From assembly GCA_015709595.1 (NCBI GenBank), contig CP054178.1, forward strand, positions 1,178,001-1,242,000: DNA of 64,000 nt. The letters run 5' to 3'. This DNA comes from Phycisphaeraceae bacterium. GTDB taxonomy: Bacteria > Planctomycetota > Phycisphaerae > Phycisphaerales > SM1A02. This document shows positions 1 through 10,788 of the stretch, piece after piece. Each line of letters starts with the position of its first letter. Position 1 is the first letter of the stretch. Below the pieces are notes generated by a model that worked only from the letters and a program-made list of their open reading frames with translations, did not search any database and was not told the DNA's origin. Made by a program: the position numbers and the translations under genes.

Positions 1-2
1 TG

Positions 3-1145
3 CGGTCGTTCCTGCGCCGCGCGGGGTTCCGCATGGCGGAAGTCGTCGGTGTGGACGTGCTTCGCCGGATTGTGCGGCTGCGGGAGGGGGATTCGGGTCA
101 ACGAACCCTCACCTCGACGCTTTCCCAAGGGGAGAGGGAGGGAGAGCCGGAGCGGATCGAGGCGGAATCGAGTGGGCGCGAAGTCGCCTTCGACCATCTT
201 GTCATCGCCGCGGGGAGCGTGACGCTGCGCCCGCCGATCCCCGGGTTGCGCGAGCACGCCTTCGATATCAAGGGGCTTTCCGACGCCGTGGCTCTGCGCG
301 ACCGGGCCATCCGGCTGCTGGAACGGGCGGACGCCTGCGTCGACTCCGCCGAGCGCCGGTCGCTTCTGCACTTCGTCGTCGTGGGCGCGAGTTTCACGGG
401 TGCGGAAGTGGCGGGCGAGTTCCACGAGTTCCTTCAGCGCGCCGCCCGACGATACCCCAACATCTCGAAGGACGACTGCCGCGTCACCATCATCGAGCGC
501 GACCGGCGCATCCTGCGCCCCCTCACCGAGCGGCTTTCCGCCTACGCCGAACGGGCCATGCGGAAGCGCGGCATCGACATCCGGCTGAACACGTCGGTGG
601 CGCAGGTCGGCGCGGATCACGTCGTTCTCACCACCGGCGAGCGGCTCGAAGCACACACGACGATCTGGTGCGCCGGCATCGAACCCTCGCCGCTGGTGCG
701 ATCGCTCGACCTGCCCAGGGACGAGCGCGGCTACCTGCAATGCGAGCCCACCGGGCAGGTGAAGGGGCACACGAACATCTGGGCGATCGGAGACTGCGCG
801 CGCATTCCCGACCCGACGGGGCAGCCCTACCCCGCCACCGCCCAGCACGCGATGCGCCAGGGGCCGCACGTCGCCCGCAACATCGTGGGGGTGATGCGAG
901 GCCAGCCCCCCGAGCCCTTCGTGTACGACACGCAGGGCACGCTGGCCGCGCTGGGCTGCCGCACCGGCGTGGCCCAGGTGCTGGGTGTTCAGGTATCGGG
1001 CTTCTGGGCGTGGTGGCTGTGGCGCACGTACTACCTGCTGCGGATGCCGGGTTTGGCGCGGAAGGTCCGCGTCGCACTGGATTGGACGCTCGATCTGCTC
1101 TTCCGACGGGATGATGTGCAGTTGGGGGTTCATGAGCGTCGCTGA
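3..1145 (+). CDS. Type II NADH dehydrogenase-like FAD/NAD(P)-binding oxidoreductase, 5' end outside window
   Basis: Membrane-peripheral flavoprotein of the NDH-2 family, which passes electrons from NADH to quinone without pumping protons. The frame is open to the left edge and the bases before the first ATG (33) read as plausible protein, so the true start lies upstream. Visible are the central NAD-binding Rossmann motif VVVGASFTGAEVAGEF (near 370-420), the FAD-binding WAIGDCARIP and the NDH-2-like TAQHAMRQG. The C-terminus has the hydrophobic/basic tail typical of membrane association (WWLWRTYYLLRMPGLARKVR). Oddity: near 104-150 an in-frame palindromic repeat adds a hydrophilic stretch read TLTSTLSQGERE, absent from the family fold. 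Family assignment is firm; physiological substrate is inferred. Confidence 0.8.
   Translation, partial: RSFLRRAGFRMAEVVGVDVLRRIVRLREGDSGQRTLTSTLSQGEREGEPERIEAESSGREVAFDHLVIAAGSVTLRPPIPGLREHAFDIKGLSDAVALRDRAIRLLERADACVDSAERRSLLHFVVVGASFTGAEVAGEFHEFLQRAARRYPNISKDDCRVTIIERDRRILRPLTERLSAYAERAMRKRGIDIRLNTSVAQVGADHVVLTTGERLEAHTTIWCAGIEPSPLVRSLDLPRDERGYLQCEPTGQVKGHTNIWAIGDCARIPDPTGQPYPATAQHAMRQGPHVARNIVGVMRGQPPEPFVYDTQGTLAALGCRTGVAQVLGVQVSGFWAWWLWRTYYLLRMPGLARKVRVALDWTLDLLFRRDDVQLGVHERR
104..150. repeat. CTCTCCC/GGGAGAG palindromic repeat, copy 1, inside the NDH-2 frame
   Basis: Contains aaccctcacctcgacgct followed by ttcccaaggggagaggg. It is one of four related copies in the window (others near 16281, 16939 and 55221). 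Here it is translated as part of the oxidoreductase. Confidence 0.7.
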
Positions 1146-1149
1146 CCTC

Positions 1150-1168
1150 CGCCGACCCCCTGTCGGCG
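1150..1168 (+). terminator. Possible hairpin terminator after the NDH-2-like gene
   Basis: CGCCGAC / GTCGGCG form a perfect 7-bp stem around a 5-nt loop just after the stop at 1145. Only a short TT follows, so it is a weak intrinsic terminator candidate. Confidence 0.3.
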
Positions 1169-1263
1169 TTCCCTGCGTGCCGTTAGACGCCTCTCCCGCC
1201 CCGGCCTTCACACCTGGCTGGGACTACCCACACCCCCGGCGGTGTCGTTATCCTGTGACACCC

Positions 1264-2337
1264 GTGAAGACGATGACGCTTACCGCCGGATTGATGGTGA
1301 CGCTGGCGACGCTCTGCGCGTCGCCGGTGATGGCCGCGCTCCCCCGCCAGGAGCCGCAGCAAGTCACCGTGCTGGAAGGCGTGGCGTTCGGCTGGAATGA
1401 GCAGGCGCCACCCATGACGGAACTTGACGGCCTGGTCATCCGCCAGCAGGGGCAGGTGATCGAGCGTCGCCTCGCCCTGCCCGCGGCCCCGACGAATCAA
1501 CGCGACGCCGTGCGCCTCGTCGCCATCGTTGAGATCGAGCCGGTCATCACCACCGAACATGAGCAGCCCCGCATCGCCGACCCGTGGACCCGGCTGGGGC
1601 ACGTCGGCGTGGTGCTCGGACCGCCCGGTGCGGAGAATCCGGTGGTCGTCGAGTTGATGCGTTTCATTACCCCATTCGGCGGGGCGGCGAGATTCGAGCA
1701 GGATGTCACATCCTACGCGCCGATCCTTTCCGGCGAAACGACGCTGCGACTGCACGTGAGCACCTGGTTCTCACCGGCGTGGAAGGCCACCCTGCGGCTG
1801 GAGTACCGTCCCGGCGAGGCGGGATACCGACGGCCCAAACTCGTCCTGCCGCTGCTGGGCGAACACCGGTTGACCGCCAGGGACTCCAAACGATCCGTCA
1901 CGGTCGAGATTCCCGCGTCAGGCATCGCCCTGCCCCGGCTGCACATTCTCACCAGCGGCCACGGCGGCCCGCAGGAGTTCCTCACCGCCGATCACGTGCT
2001 GCGCATCGACGGGCGGGAGATCATCCGCTTCCGTCCGTGGCGCGAGGACGGCGGCACGCTGCACGACTCCAACCCCACCAGCCACCGCGCACCCCTGGAT
2101 GGACGCGAACTCTGGTCGAGCGACATTGACCGCTCCGGCTGGCTGCCCGGTTCAATCGTCCATCCCTATCGGGTCCCGCTCCCCGAACTCACGCCAGGCA
2201 GGCATGTCATCGAGATCGAGGTGGTCGGCATCCCCGGCTGGGACGTGGAAACGGCGGAGCAGGGGTACTGGATCGTCTCCGCCGTCGTGGTGGTAGATGA
2301 GCCGTGGCCCGCGCCGGCGCCCCCGCCAACGCCGTAG
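1264..2337 (+). CDS. Secreted protein with PNGase F-like (peptide-N-glycosidase F) fold
   Basis: Exported protein of about 357 residues. The start is GTG 1264 (ATG 1273 is the alternative), giving a signal peptide MKTMTLTAGLMVTLATLC ending near ASPVMA. The N-terminal half carries DPWTRLGHVGVV, resembling the D-W-D/T-R segment of PNGase F N-domains. The C-terminal half reads TSGHGGPQEF, then FRPWREDGG, DSNP and SGWLPGS, matching the GHG...E..W R..G..NP...GW.PGS pattern of the N-glycanase C-domain jelly roll. PNGase F releases N-linked glycans from asparagine. Whether this copy is catalytic cannot be told, because the acidic residues are not aligned here. It could instead be a carbohydrate-binding relative. 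Confidence 0.6.
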   Translation: MKTMTLTAGLMVTLATLCASPVMAALPRQEPQQVTVLEGVAFGWNEQAPPMTELDGLVIRQQGQVIERRLALPAAPTNQRDAVRLVAIVEIEPVITTEHEQPRIADPWTRLGHVGVVLGPPGAENPVVVELMRFITPFGGAARFEQDVTSYAPILSGETTLRLHVSTWFSPAWKATLRLEYRPGEAGYRRPKLVLPLLGEHRLTARDSKRSVTVEIPASGIALPRLHILTSGHGGPQEFLTADHVLRIDGREIIRFRPWREDGGTLHDSNPTSHRAPLDGRELWSSDIDRSGWLPGSIVHPYRVPLPELTPGRHVIEIEVVGIPGWDVETAEQGYWIVSAVVVVDEPWPAPAPPPTP

Positions 2338-2425
2338 CAGCCGCCCGCCGAGGCGCTCGGAAGACGTCACGGGTTCCCGGGCGATCCTCTCGGTCCGCCC
2401 GGCTGCACACCTGGCAACCTCCGCC

Positions 2426-2431
2426 TACAGT
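2426..2431 (+). promoter_or_regulatory. Candidate -10 box of the ferredoxin-NADP reductase gene
   Basis: TACAGT lies 8 nt before ATG 2440, and no Shine-Dalgarno sequence is seen. The geometry would give a leaderless or nearly leaderless mRNA. No convincing -35. Confidence 0.35.
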
Positions 2432-2439
2432 GTGCCCCG

Positions 2440-3447
2440 ATGAGCGCTGAGACCCACGCGGCCGTTCCGATCGTGCCCGGCGAACCCGTGCTGCCCGAGG
2501 CGCGCATGCACCTGGTGCGCCCGAAGGAGCCCGTCACGGGACGCATCGTCGAGACGCGGCTCTGCACGCTGGGGGGCAGGAAGGCGGCCGGCATCGTGAG
2601 GCACATCGCCATCGACGTGTCGGGCACGCCTCTGGCGGGCGGATTCCGCGTGGGGCAGTCGTTCGGCGTCGTGCCGCCGGGATTGGATGACCGGGGCAAG
2701 CCCCACGCGCTGCGGCTCTATTCGATCGCCTCGCCCACCTTCGGAGAGGACGGCGAAGGCCGGATCGTGGCGACGACCGTCAAACGCACCATCGCCGAGC
2801 GCGAGCCCCAGAAGCCGGACGATGATCCCGCCGATCACCGACTCTTTCTGGGCGTGGCGTCGAACTTTCTGTGCGACCTGAAACCGGGCGACGAAGTGAA
2901 ACTCACCGGCCCGCAGGGCAAGCGATTCCTGCTGCCGGTGGACCCGTCCATGCATGACTACATCTTTCTCGCCACGGGCACGGGCATCGCGCCGTTCCGC
3001 GGCATGGTGAAGGAACTGCTCGAAGGCCCCGCTGGTCCCACGTCGAGCCGGATTCACCTGGTCATGGGCACACCCTACCGCACCGACCTGCTCTACGACG
3101 AATACTTCCGCACCCTGGCCGCGAAGCACCCCAACTTCCACTACCACACCGCCATCAGCCGCGAGCCGGGCGAGGGCGCGCCGCGCGGCGAGTACGTGGA
3201 TCAGTACGTCGCACGTCACGGATCGGTCTTCCGACCCCTCTTCCGCAGTCCGCGCACGCTGGTGTACGTGTGCGGCATCCTGGGCATGCAGTTCGGCGTA
3301 TACAAGGAAATCGCGGCGGAAGGCGCGGCGGACGGATTCCTCATCCTCTCCGATGAACTCAAGGCCGTCGACCCCCGCACCTGGACCACCGAGCAGATGA
3401 AGCGGCAGATCCGCACCACGCACCGCTTTATGCTGGAGGTGTATTGA
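2440..3447 (+). CDS. Ferredoxin--NADP(+) reductase, plant type
   Basis: Cytosolic flavoprotein of 335 residues that exchanges electrons between ferredoxin/flavodoxin and NADP(H). The FAD-binding RLYSIAS motif is at about residues 92-98, followed by GVASNFLCDL and the diphosphate-binding segment KLTGPQGKRF. The NADP domain begins with the diagnostic LATGTGIAPFRGM, then YVCGILGMQFGVY. The protein ends in an aromatic residue (EVY), as plant-type FNRs do, where the ring stacks on the flavin. The start ATG 2440 is set by homology length and a -10-like TACAGT just upstream. It is probably monocistronic; the next gene on the strand is the disrupted hicA. Confidence 0.9.
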   Translation: MSAETHAAVPIVPGEPVLPEARMHLVRPKEPVTGRIVETRLCTLGGRKAAGIVRHIAIDVSGTPLAGGFRVGQSFGVVPPGLDDRGKPHALRLYSIASPTFGEDGEGRIVATTVKRTIAEREPQKPDDDPADHRLFLGVASNFLCDLKPGDEVKLTGPQGKRFLLPVDPSMHDYIFLATGTGIAPFRGMVKELLEGPAGPTSSRIHLVMGTPYRTDLLYDEYFRTLAAKHPNFHYHTAISREPGEGAPRGEYVDQYVARHGSVFRPLFRSPRTLVYVCGILGMQFGVYKEIAAEGAADGFLILSDELKAVDPRTWTTEQMKRQIRTTHRFMLEVY

Positions 3448-3514
3448 GGGCTGAGGAATGATGCCAGCGGCGATGCGTCAGGAAATCGCAGTCCGTCGAG
3501 TTTGGAGTCCGTGG

Positions 3515-3829
3515 GTGAAGTACCGGGATCTGATTCGACAACTCGAAGCGTCGGGCAGGGCAATCGCTTTTTCCGATTCTCGATTTACCCGAGACAACTT
3601 TCCAACGTCGCCAGGGGGGTTTCAAAGGAGACGACGGCATCGAAAACCGAAAAAGCGATTGCCCTGAGCGTCGGGGTGGGTTCTCGATCGAACCGTCGGA
3701 AGCCACCTACAGTATCGGCACCCCTCTCGTCCGGGCACCGTCACCGTTCCCGGTGGCGGTAAACTGAATCGTGATGTCCCCGCAGGGACAATGAACTCGA
3801 TACTGCGCCAGGCAGGTCTCAAGAAGTGA
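3515..3829 (+). pseudogene. hicA: hicA toxin gene interrupted by a MITE
   Basis: HicA is a small double-stranded RNA-binding-fold mRNA interferase. The start is GTG 3515, with GGAG at 3504-3507. The first codons read KYRDLIRQLEASG, the HicA N-terminus. At 3556 a 111-bp element interrupts the gene. After the right copy of a 9-bp duplication the frame resumes with SGWVLDRTVGSH, HPSRPGTVTVPG and MNSILRQAGLKK up to TGA 3827. Removing the element plus one duplication restores a 64-residue HicA with its GSH catalytic histidine. Element plus duplication total 120 bp, so frame is kept, but a TGA at 3665-3667, made at the element/duplication junction, truncates the product. Nothing after it offers an obvious restart codon before the last 12 residues. 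Confidence 0.88.
3556..3666. mobile_element. 111-bp MITE with ~28-bp terminal inverted repeats
   Basis: The element starts CAGGGCAATCGCTTTTTC and ends with the inverse GAAAAAGCGATTGCCCTG. The arms extend to about 28 bp (3556-3584 and 3639-3666) with a few mismatches. It is flanked by the direct repeat AGCGTCGGG at 3547-3555 and 3667-3675. It encodes no transposase, so it must have been moved in trans. Nine-bp duplications occur in several DDE transposase families (IS1 and IS4 among them); I do not assign one. No second copy was seen in this window. Confidence 0.88.
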
Positions 3830-3839
3830 GGGCTTTAGC

Positions 3840-4055
3840 ATGATGGAATATGTCGTTGTCATCGAGGCGGCTCCGGATGGTTCATTCGGGGCGTACGTCC
3901 CTGATCTTCCCGGGTGCGTGAGTTGCGGTGACAGCGTCGAGGAAGTTGAGCGCCTGATCGCGGAAGCCATCGCGATCCATATCGACTCCCTGCGCCGCCA
4001 CAACGAACCGGTTCCGCCACCCTCAGCGCAAACGCTTCTGATTCGGGCTGCATGA
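3840..4055 (+). CDS. hicB: HicB-family antitoxin
   Basis: 71-residue protein of the HicB/UPF0150 fold: EYVVVIEAAPDGSFGAYVPD followed by LPGCVSCGDSVEEV and EAIAIHIDSL, the pattern of a partial RNase H-like antitoxin domain. It follows the hicA remnant by 10 bp and has its own GAGGG (3828-3832) seven bases before ATG 3840. HicB normally neutralises HicA and represses the operon. This short version shows no C-terminal DNA-binding domain. With hicA broken it is either a relic or free to antagonise HicA toxins encoded elsewhere. The gene itself is intact. Confidence 0.87.
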   Translation: MMEYVVVIEAAPDGSFGAYVPDLPGCVSCGDSVEEVERLIAEAIAIHIDSLRRHNEPVPPPSAQTLLIRAA

Positions 4056-4274
4056 CTTCGCACATGCCTTGCTCCGAGGTCCGTTTATCGTGCGCGCCGG
4101 ACCATGGTGATGGTCTTCGTCCGCTGCGAGCACGTTGGTCTCGTTGCCGTCGATGAATGCGGCGATCCGCTGCATAACGCGCTGCGCCGGCATTCATATC
4201 TCGCAGTCGCGGCGAATCGCTGGTATTCTGCCCACGGTCGAGCATCCTTCCGCTCGGCCGCGCAGGAGCCAGCC

Positions 4275-5594
4275 ATGCCCGTCAACCGTTCGATCACCCG
4301 TCGCCGCTTCGTGCAATCCGCCGCGGCGGCCGCGTTCGGCGCGCCGTACGTCATTCCATCGGGGCTGCTGGCTTCGTCTCCGCGGGGTCAGGGGGCGCGG
4401 CCCGCACCCTCCAACCGCATCACCATGGCCCTGGTCGGGTGCGGCAGCATGGGGGGGGCCAATCTCAACTCTTTTCTCGGCCAGCCGGACGCGCAGGTGC
4501 TCGCCGTCTGCGACCCCGACCGCAGGCACCGCGATGAAAAGAAACGCACCGTCGAGCAGCACTACGCGAAGCAGCGCGCGGACGGCACGTTCGCCGGCTG
4601 CGACGCCGTCAACGACTTCCGCGATGTGATGGCCCGCGAGGACATCGACGCCGTCATCCAGGCCACGCCAGACCACTGGCACGCGCTGGTGGTGATCGCC
4701 GCCGCGAAGTCCGGCAAGGACTGCTACGGCGAGAAGCCGCTGTCGCTGACCATCGAGGAAGGCCGCGCCATGGCCGACGCGGTCCGGCTCAACGGGCGCG
4801 TCTTCCAGACCGGCAGCCAGCAGCGGTCGGATGCGCGCTTCCGCTTCGCCTGCGAACTGGTGCGCAACGGACGCCTCGGAACAATTCACACCGTCACCTG
4901 CGGCCTGCCCACCGCGCCGGTGACCGGCAACCATCCGACCATCCCCGTGCCGGAGGGCTTCGACTACGACCTGTGGCTCGGCCCCGCGCCGTGGGCGCCG
5001 TACTGCGAGAACCGCACGCACTGGAACTTCCGCTGGATCTTCGACTACTCGGGCGGGCAGGTGACCGACTGGGGCGCGCACCACATCGACATCGCCCACT
5101 GGGGGCTGGGGCTGGAGGAAACCGGCCCGATCGAGGTCGAAGGCGTGGGCGAGTTCCCCGCCGACGGACTGTACGACGTGGCGACTAACTACCGCTTCAC
5201 CGCCAGGTACCGCACCGGCGTTGAGATCATCGTCACGAACAAGGTCGAAAACGGCGTGAAGTGGGAGGGCGAGCATGGCTGGGTGTTCGTCAGCCGCTCG
5301 CGCATCGACGCCGAGCCGAAGTGGCTGCTGGAGGAGACGATCCGCCCCCACGAGATCAACCTGCCGCGCAACAACGGCCATCACCGCGACTTCCTCGACT
5401 GCGTGAGGAGCCGCCGGCAGACGATCGCGCCCATCGAGCACGCGCACCGCACGATCACGGTGGCGCACCTGGGCAACATCGCCATGATCCTGGGCCGCAA
5501 GGTGAGGTGGAACCCCGACACGGAGCAGTTCGTGGATGACCCCGTGGCGACGAAGATGCGCGGCCGGGCCCTGCGCGAACCATGGGTGTTGTGA
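4275..5594 (+). CDS. Tat-exported Gfo/Idh/MocA-family oxidoreductase
   Basis: NAD(P)-dependent oxidoreductase of about 439 residues, probably acting on a sugar or sugar derivative outside the cytoplasm. ATG 4275 is preceded by GGAG at 4264-4267. The N-terminus SITRRRFVQSAAAAAFG is a twin-arginine signal. The Rossmann motif ALVGCGSMGG follows, then the family EKP motif (YGEKPLSL) that closes the nucleotide site. DWGAHHIDIAHWG holds the histidines/aspartate typical of the active site in this group. The 219 bp upstream (4056-4274) show nothing convincing beyond this RBS. Specific substrate unknown; a glycosidase-like (GH109) role is possible but not shown. Confidence 0.87.
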   Translation: MPVNRSITRRRFVQSAAAAAFGAPYVIPSGLLASSPRGQGARPAPSNRITMALVGCGSMGGANLNSFLGQPDAQVLAVCDPDRRHRDEKKRTVEQHYAKQRADGTFAGCDAVNDFRDVMAREDIDAVIQATPDHWHALVVIAAAKSGKDCYGEKPLSLTIEEGRAMADAVRLNGRVFQTGSQQRSDARFRFACELVRNGRLGTIHTVTCGLPTAPVTGNHPTIPVPEGFDYDLWLGPAPWAPYCENRTHWNFRWIFDYSGGQVTDWGAHHIDIAHWGLGLEETGPIEVEGVGEFPADGLYDVATNYRFTARYRTGVEIIVTNKVENGVKWEGEHGWVFVSRSRIDAEPKWLLEETIRPHEINLPRNNGHHRDFLDCVRSRRQTIAPIEHAHRTITVAHLGNIAMILGRKVRWNPDTEQFVDDPVATKMRGRALREPWVL

Positions 5595-5603
5595 ACGGAG
5601 AAT

Positions 5604-5628
5604 CCACAGATGAACACAGATGAACACG
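5604..5628. repeat. CACAGATGAACAC repeat, copy 1
   Basis: Two tandem units (ccacagatgaa, cacagatgaacac) directly after the oxidoreductase gene. A related single unit is at 26890-26912, where it is translated. Confidence 0.6.
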
Positions 5629-5652
5629 GTTGGAGGAGAATCTGAAATCCGG

Positions 5653-5677
5653 TGGCGCAGGCGTCCCGCCTGCGATC
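5653..5677. repeat. GGCGTCCCGCC palindromic repeat, copy 1
   Basis: GCAGGCG-TCC-CGCCTGC is a compact hairpin. A near copy is embedded in frame in the phosphohexomutase gene (62492-62518). Confidence 0.55.
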
Positions 5678-5725
5678 CCGGAGCAAGCGAACGACGGCTG
5701 CGGTTGAGCCACAACGAGCAATCCC

Positions 5726-7255
5726 ATGTCGAAGCAAACACACCCCAACTTCATCACCTGTGCCGCCGCCCTGTTGTGCCTGCTGTCGCTTGCGGCTCAG
5801 TCGACTGCCCAGACCGGCGCTGCGCCGCCACCCACGCTTGAAGCCGCCTTCGAGCAGGCGGCGTCCTACGAGCAGGGCCAGCCGCGCCTCGCGCTGCGCA
5901 TGATCGAGCGGGCCGCGTGGGCCGCCGCGTCAGATGAGCATGCCCGCGCCGCACTGGAGAAGCGACTGCTGGCGTTCATCGAACTCGCCGAGGCGACGCG
6001 CGAGGCCCGCCGTTTCGCCATCCGCCAGTTGGCGCTCGTGGGCGGCGGCGAGAGCGTCGTTGCGCTCATGCCATTCATCGACCACCCCGACTATGCGGAC
6101 GTCGCCATCATCGCGCTGGATGAGATCGACACGCCCGCCTCGCGCGCCATCGCCATGCGCGGCCGGGTGGCGTCGCTGCTCAACGTCGCGTCGGGTGACT
6201 CCTCGGATCCGCTCGCCGCATCCGCGCTGGAGCGACTGCGCCGCACGCCGGGCGACGCGGTGGACGCGGCCCTGGCGCACGCCGCGGCGACAGGTCGCGG
6301 GCCGTCGCGCGTGCTCGCGGTGCGCCTGCTGGGCGAGCGCGGAGCGGTTGGTCGCCGCCCCGGACTGGAAGCGATCGCCAACTCGCCCGATGCCGGCGAG
6401 GACGCCCGCGTCGCCGCCTGCCTGGCCATCGTCGCCACGCACTCGGGCGGCAGCCCCGTCGAGGTCGCACCGTGGCTCACCAAGGCCATGCAGCAGGCGG
6501 AGTCAGCAGACAATCGCCGCACGGTGCTCGCCGCCATCGAGCAGTCCCGCGAGCCCGCCCTCATCGCGCTGTCTCAGAAGTCGCTGGACGACCCCCAGGT
6601 CGGCCCCGACGCCGCCGCTGCGGTCATCGCCCTGGCCCGCGTGCTGGAGCCGCTCGACCGCGACGGCGCCATGAAGGCCGCCAAGGACGTTCACACGCGC
6701 TTCGAGCATGCACCAGCCGTGCGCGCCATCGCCGCCCAGGCCATCGCCCACTTCGAGCGCAACGAGGGCTTCATCACCCGGTGGCACGCCGCGGGGCCAT
6801 ACATGAAGGAAGGCGTGGGCGGCGGGGCGCTGATCGACGAGGTGTTCCCGCCTGAACTGTCCTCCGAGCGTGACGCCGCGGCGCCGCCCGTGTCGTGGCA
6901 GGCCATCGACCCCGCCACGCTCGCCCCGCCCGCCATCGTGGACCTGGCCCGCGTGTTCGGCGGGGGCGACCGCGTCGCCTACCTGCGGGCGGTGATCACC
7001 TCCGACCGCGAGCAGCGCGTGCGCCTCGAAATGGGCTCGGATGACGGCATCAAGGCGTGGCTCAATGGCGCGGTGATCCACCGCAACAACGCCATGCGCG
7101 GGCTGGCCCTCAACTCGGATGTGGCGGAGGCGACGCTCAAGCAGGGCGAGAACATCCTGCTCCTCAAGATCACCCAGGGCAACGGCGACTGGAAGGCCGC
7201 GGCGAGAATCCGCTCGGCAGAAGGGCTGAAGGCGGACGGATGGCGAACGGACTGA
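5726..7255 (+). CDS. Secreted HEAT-repeat protein with C-terminal beta-sandwich domain
   Basis: 509-residue exported protein of unknown function. Residues 1-29 form a signal peptide ending near AAQSTAQ. Residues ~35-345 are alpha-helical repeats rich in Ala/Leu/Arg pairs (for example ARRFAIRQLALVGGGESVV), consistent with HEAT-like repeats. The C-terminal ~120 residues hold YLRAVITSDREQRVRLEMGS, then DDGIKAWLNGAVIHRN and QGENILLLKITQGNGDW. This is the pattern of a carbohydrate-binding-like beta-sandwich seen in secreted planctomycete proteins. It lies 131 bp after the Gfo/Idh gene with repeats between them, so co-transcription is uncertain. A periplasmic scaffold or sugar-binding role is only inferred. 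Confidence 0.6.
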   Translation: MSKQTHPNFITCAAALLCLLSLAAQSTAQTGAAPPPTLEAAFEQAASYEQGQPRLALRMIERAAWAAASDEHARAALEKRLLAFIELAEATREARRFAIRQLALVGGGESVVALMPFIDHPDYADVAIIALDEIDTPASRAIAMRGRVASLLNVASGDSSDPLAASALERLRRTPGDAVDAALAHAAATGRGPSRVLAVRLLGERGAVGRRPGLEAIANSPDAGEDARVAACLAIVATHSGGSPVEVAPWLTKAMQQAESADNRRTVLAAIEQSREPALIALSQKSLDDPQVGPDAAAAVIALARVLEPLDRDGAMKAAKDVHTRFEHAPAVRAIAAQAIAHFERNEGFITRWHAAGPYMKEGVGGGALIDEVFPPELSSERDAAAPPVSWQAIDPATLAPPAIVDLARVFGGGDRVAYLRAVITSDREQRVRLEMGSDDGIKAWLNGAVIHRNNAMRGLALNSDVAEATLKQGENILLLKITQGNGDWKAAARIRSAEGLKADGWRTD

Positions 7256-7342
7256 GGAGCGTGCATCTCACAGATTCAGGGGCCCGGCCGATGTGTTCGA
7301 CGGGCTGCTGGCATTGTGCGATGTCGCGCCTTGAATGGTGCC

Positions 7343-9549
<2,207 letters not shown>

Positions 9550-9553
<4 letters not shown>

Positions 9554-10782
9554 CGCGGCAGCTCCACGTGTCGCGCACCGATGAACGTCGCGAGTTCTTC
9601 GCACGCCTGCTTGAACCGGGCCTTCAGAACGCGGGTTGGCTTGACGCCCTTCTCCCACCATACGCCGTTGGCGATGAGCGTTTCGCGGTCACGGTGGTGC
9701 TTGAAGTCGGCCCGTCCGATCATCCGCTCGCCCTGCATGATCGGCAGCACGTAGTAGCCGTACCGTCGCTTCGGCGCGGGCACGAAGGCCTCGAAGCGGT
9801 AGTCGAAGCCAAACAGGCGCAGCGCCCGGGCGCGGTCGCGGAGCACGGGGTCGAATGGCGAAAGCAGCCGCATGTGCCCTTCCAGCGGGCTCAGCGCGGC
9901 CTCGGCGCGGGCCAGCCGCTCACGCCAGTCCGGAAGGGCGAAGCCGGGCCTGGGCTTCGACCCATCCACCGATTCGACCCGCGCAGCGACGACCTCTCCC
10001 CGTTCCCCCGCCGCCCGGCACCACGCTGTCGCCTCGGCGATCGTGACGCCGCCGAAGAAGCCGGCGATCTCGCGGGGGGAGGCGACCACCACGCGCTCGA
10101 TGGCGTTGCGGCAGGCCCACTCCACCCACTCTTCATCGTGCGGCGGTTCCAGCGCGTGGTGATGCGGATAGACCCGCTCGGTCAGGTCGTAGACCTTGTG
10201 AAAGTTGATCCTGGCCGCCACGGTCAGGTCGCCCCGCCACCAGAGGTATTCGAGCGCCGCCTTCTGCGGCTTCCACCCCCACCACGCGCTCGAGTGGCCC
10301 TTCTTCGACGGCGCACGCTCGAAGTCGCGCGACTGCAGCGGGCCTTCGCACTCGATGCGCCCGCGCACCTCGTCGATCACCTTCCGCGGCTTCGGCCCGA
10401 GCCGGCGCTTCAGCCAGTCGCGGCTGCTCACGCGCGACACGAAACGGATGCTGCGCCGCTTCCACGGCTGGAAGGATGAGACGGGGATGAGCGAGGCGTC
10501 GTGCGTCCAGTGCTCGAAGAGCGATCGATCGCCCTCGTGAAGCTGCCGCAGGTGCTCAGGCCGGTAGCCCGGCAGGCGCGAGAAGAGCGTCAGGTGATGG
10601 GCCCGTTCGACCATGTTGATCGAGTCGATCTGCACATAGCCCATGCGTTCGATGAGCCGCTGCACGGAGGCCGCATCAACCGGCGCGGCGGCATCCTCCA
10701 GCAGCCCCTGGGCATGCAGAAGGAGACGGCGCGCGGCGGAGGCGGGGATGGTGACCATCTCGGGATGGACACGAGCCGGCAT
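9550..10782 (-). CDS. YcaQ-family winged-helix DNA glycosylase
   Basis: 410-residue protein of the HTH_42/YcaQ (AlkZ-like) family, which removes alkylated bases and unhooks interstrand crosslinks. Three winged-helix units are expected. The motif GYVQIDSINMVERAH (residues ~49-61) contains the QxD catalytic signature of the YcaQ branch. HLTLFSRLPGY and FEHWTHDASLIP follow as in the family. ATG 10782 is supported by an excellent promoter whose -10 box ends 6 nt before it; no SD is present. It is convergent with the aldolase gene and overlaps it by 3 bp at CTAG. Confidence 0.88.
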
Positions 10783-10788
10783 GACGCC

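Noticed and set aside
4085-4354. Minus-strand frame upstream of the Gfo/Idh gene
   Set aside because: No recognisable motif, no RBS, and it runs antisense into a certain gene; low support as coding.
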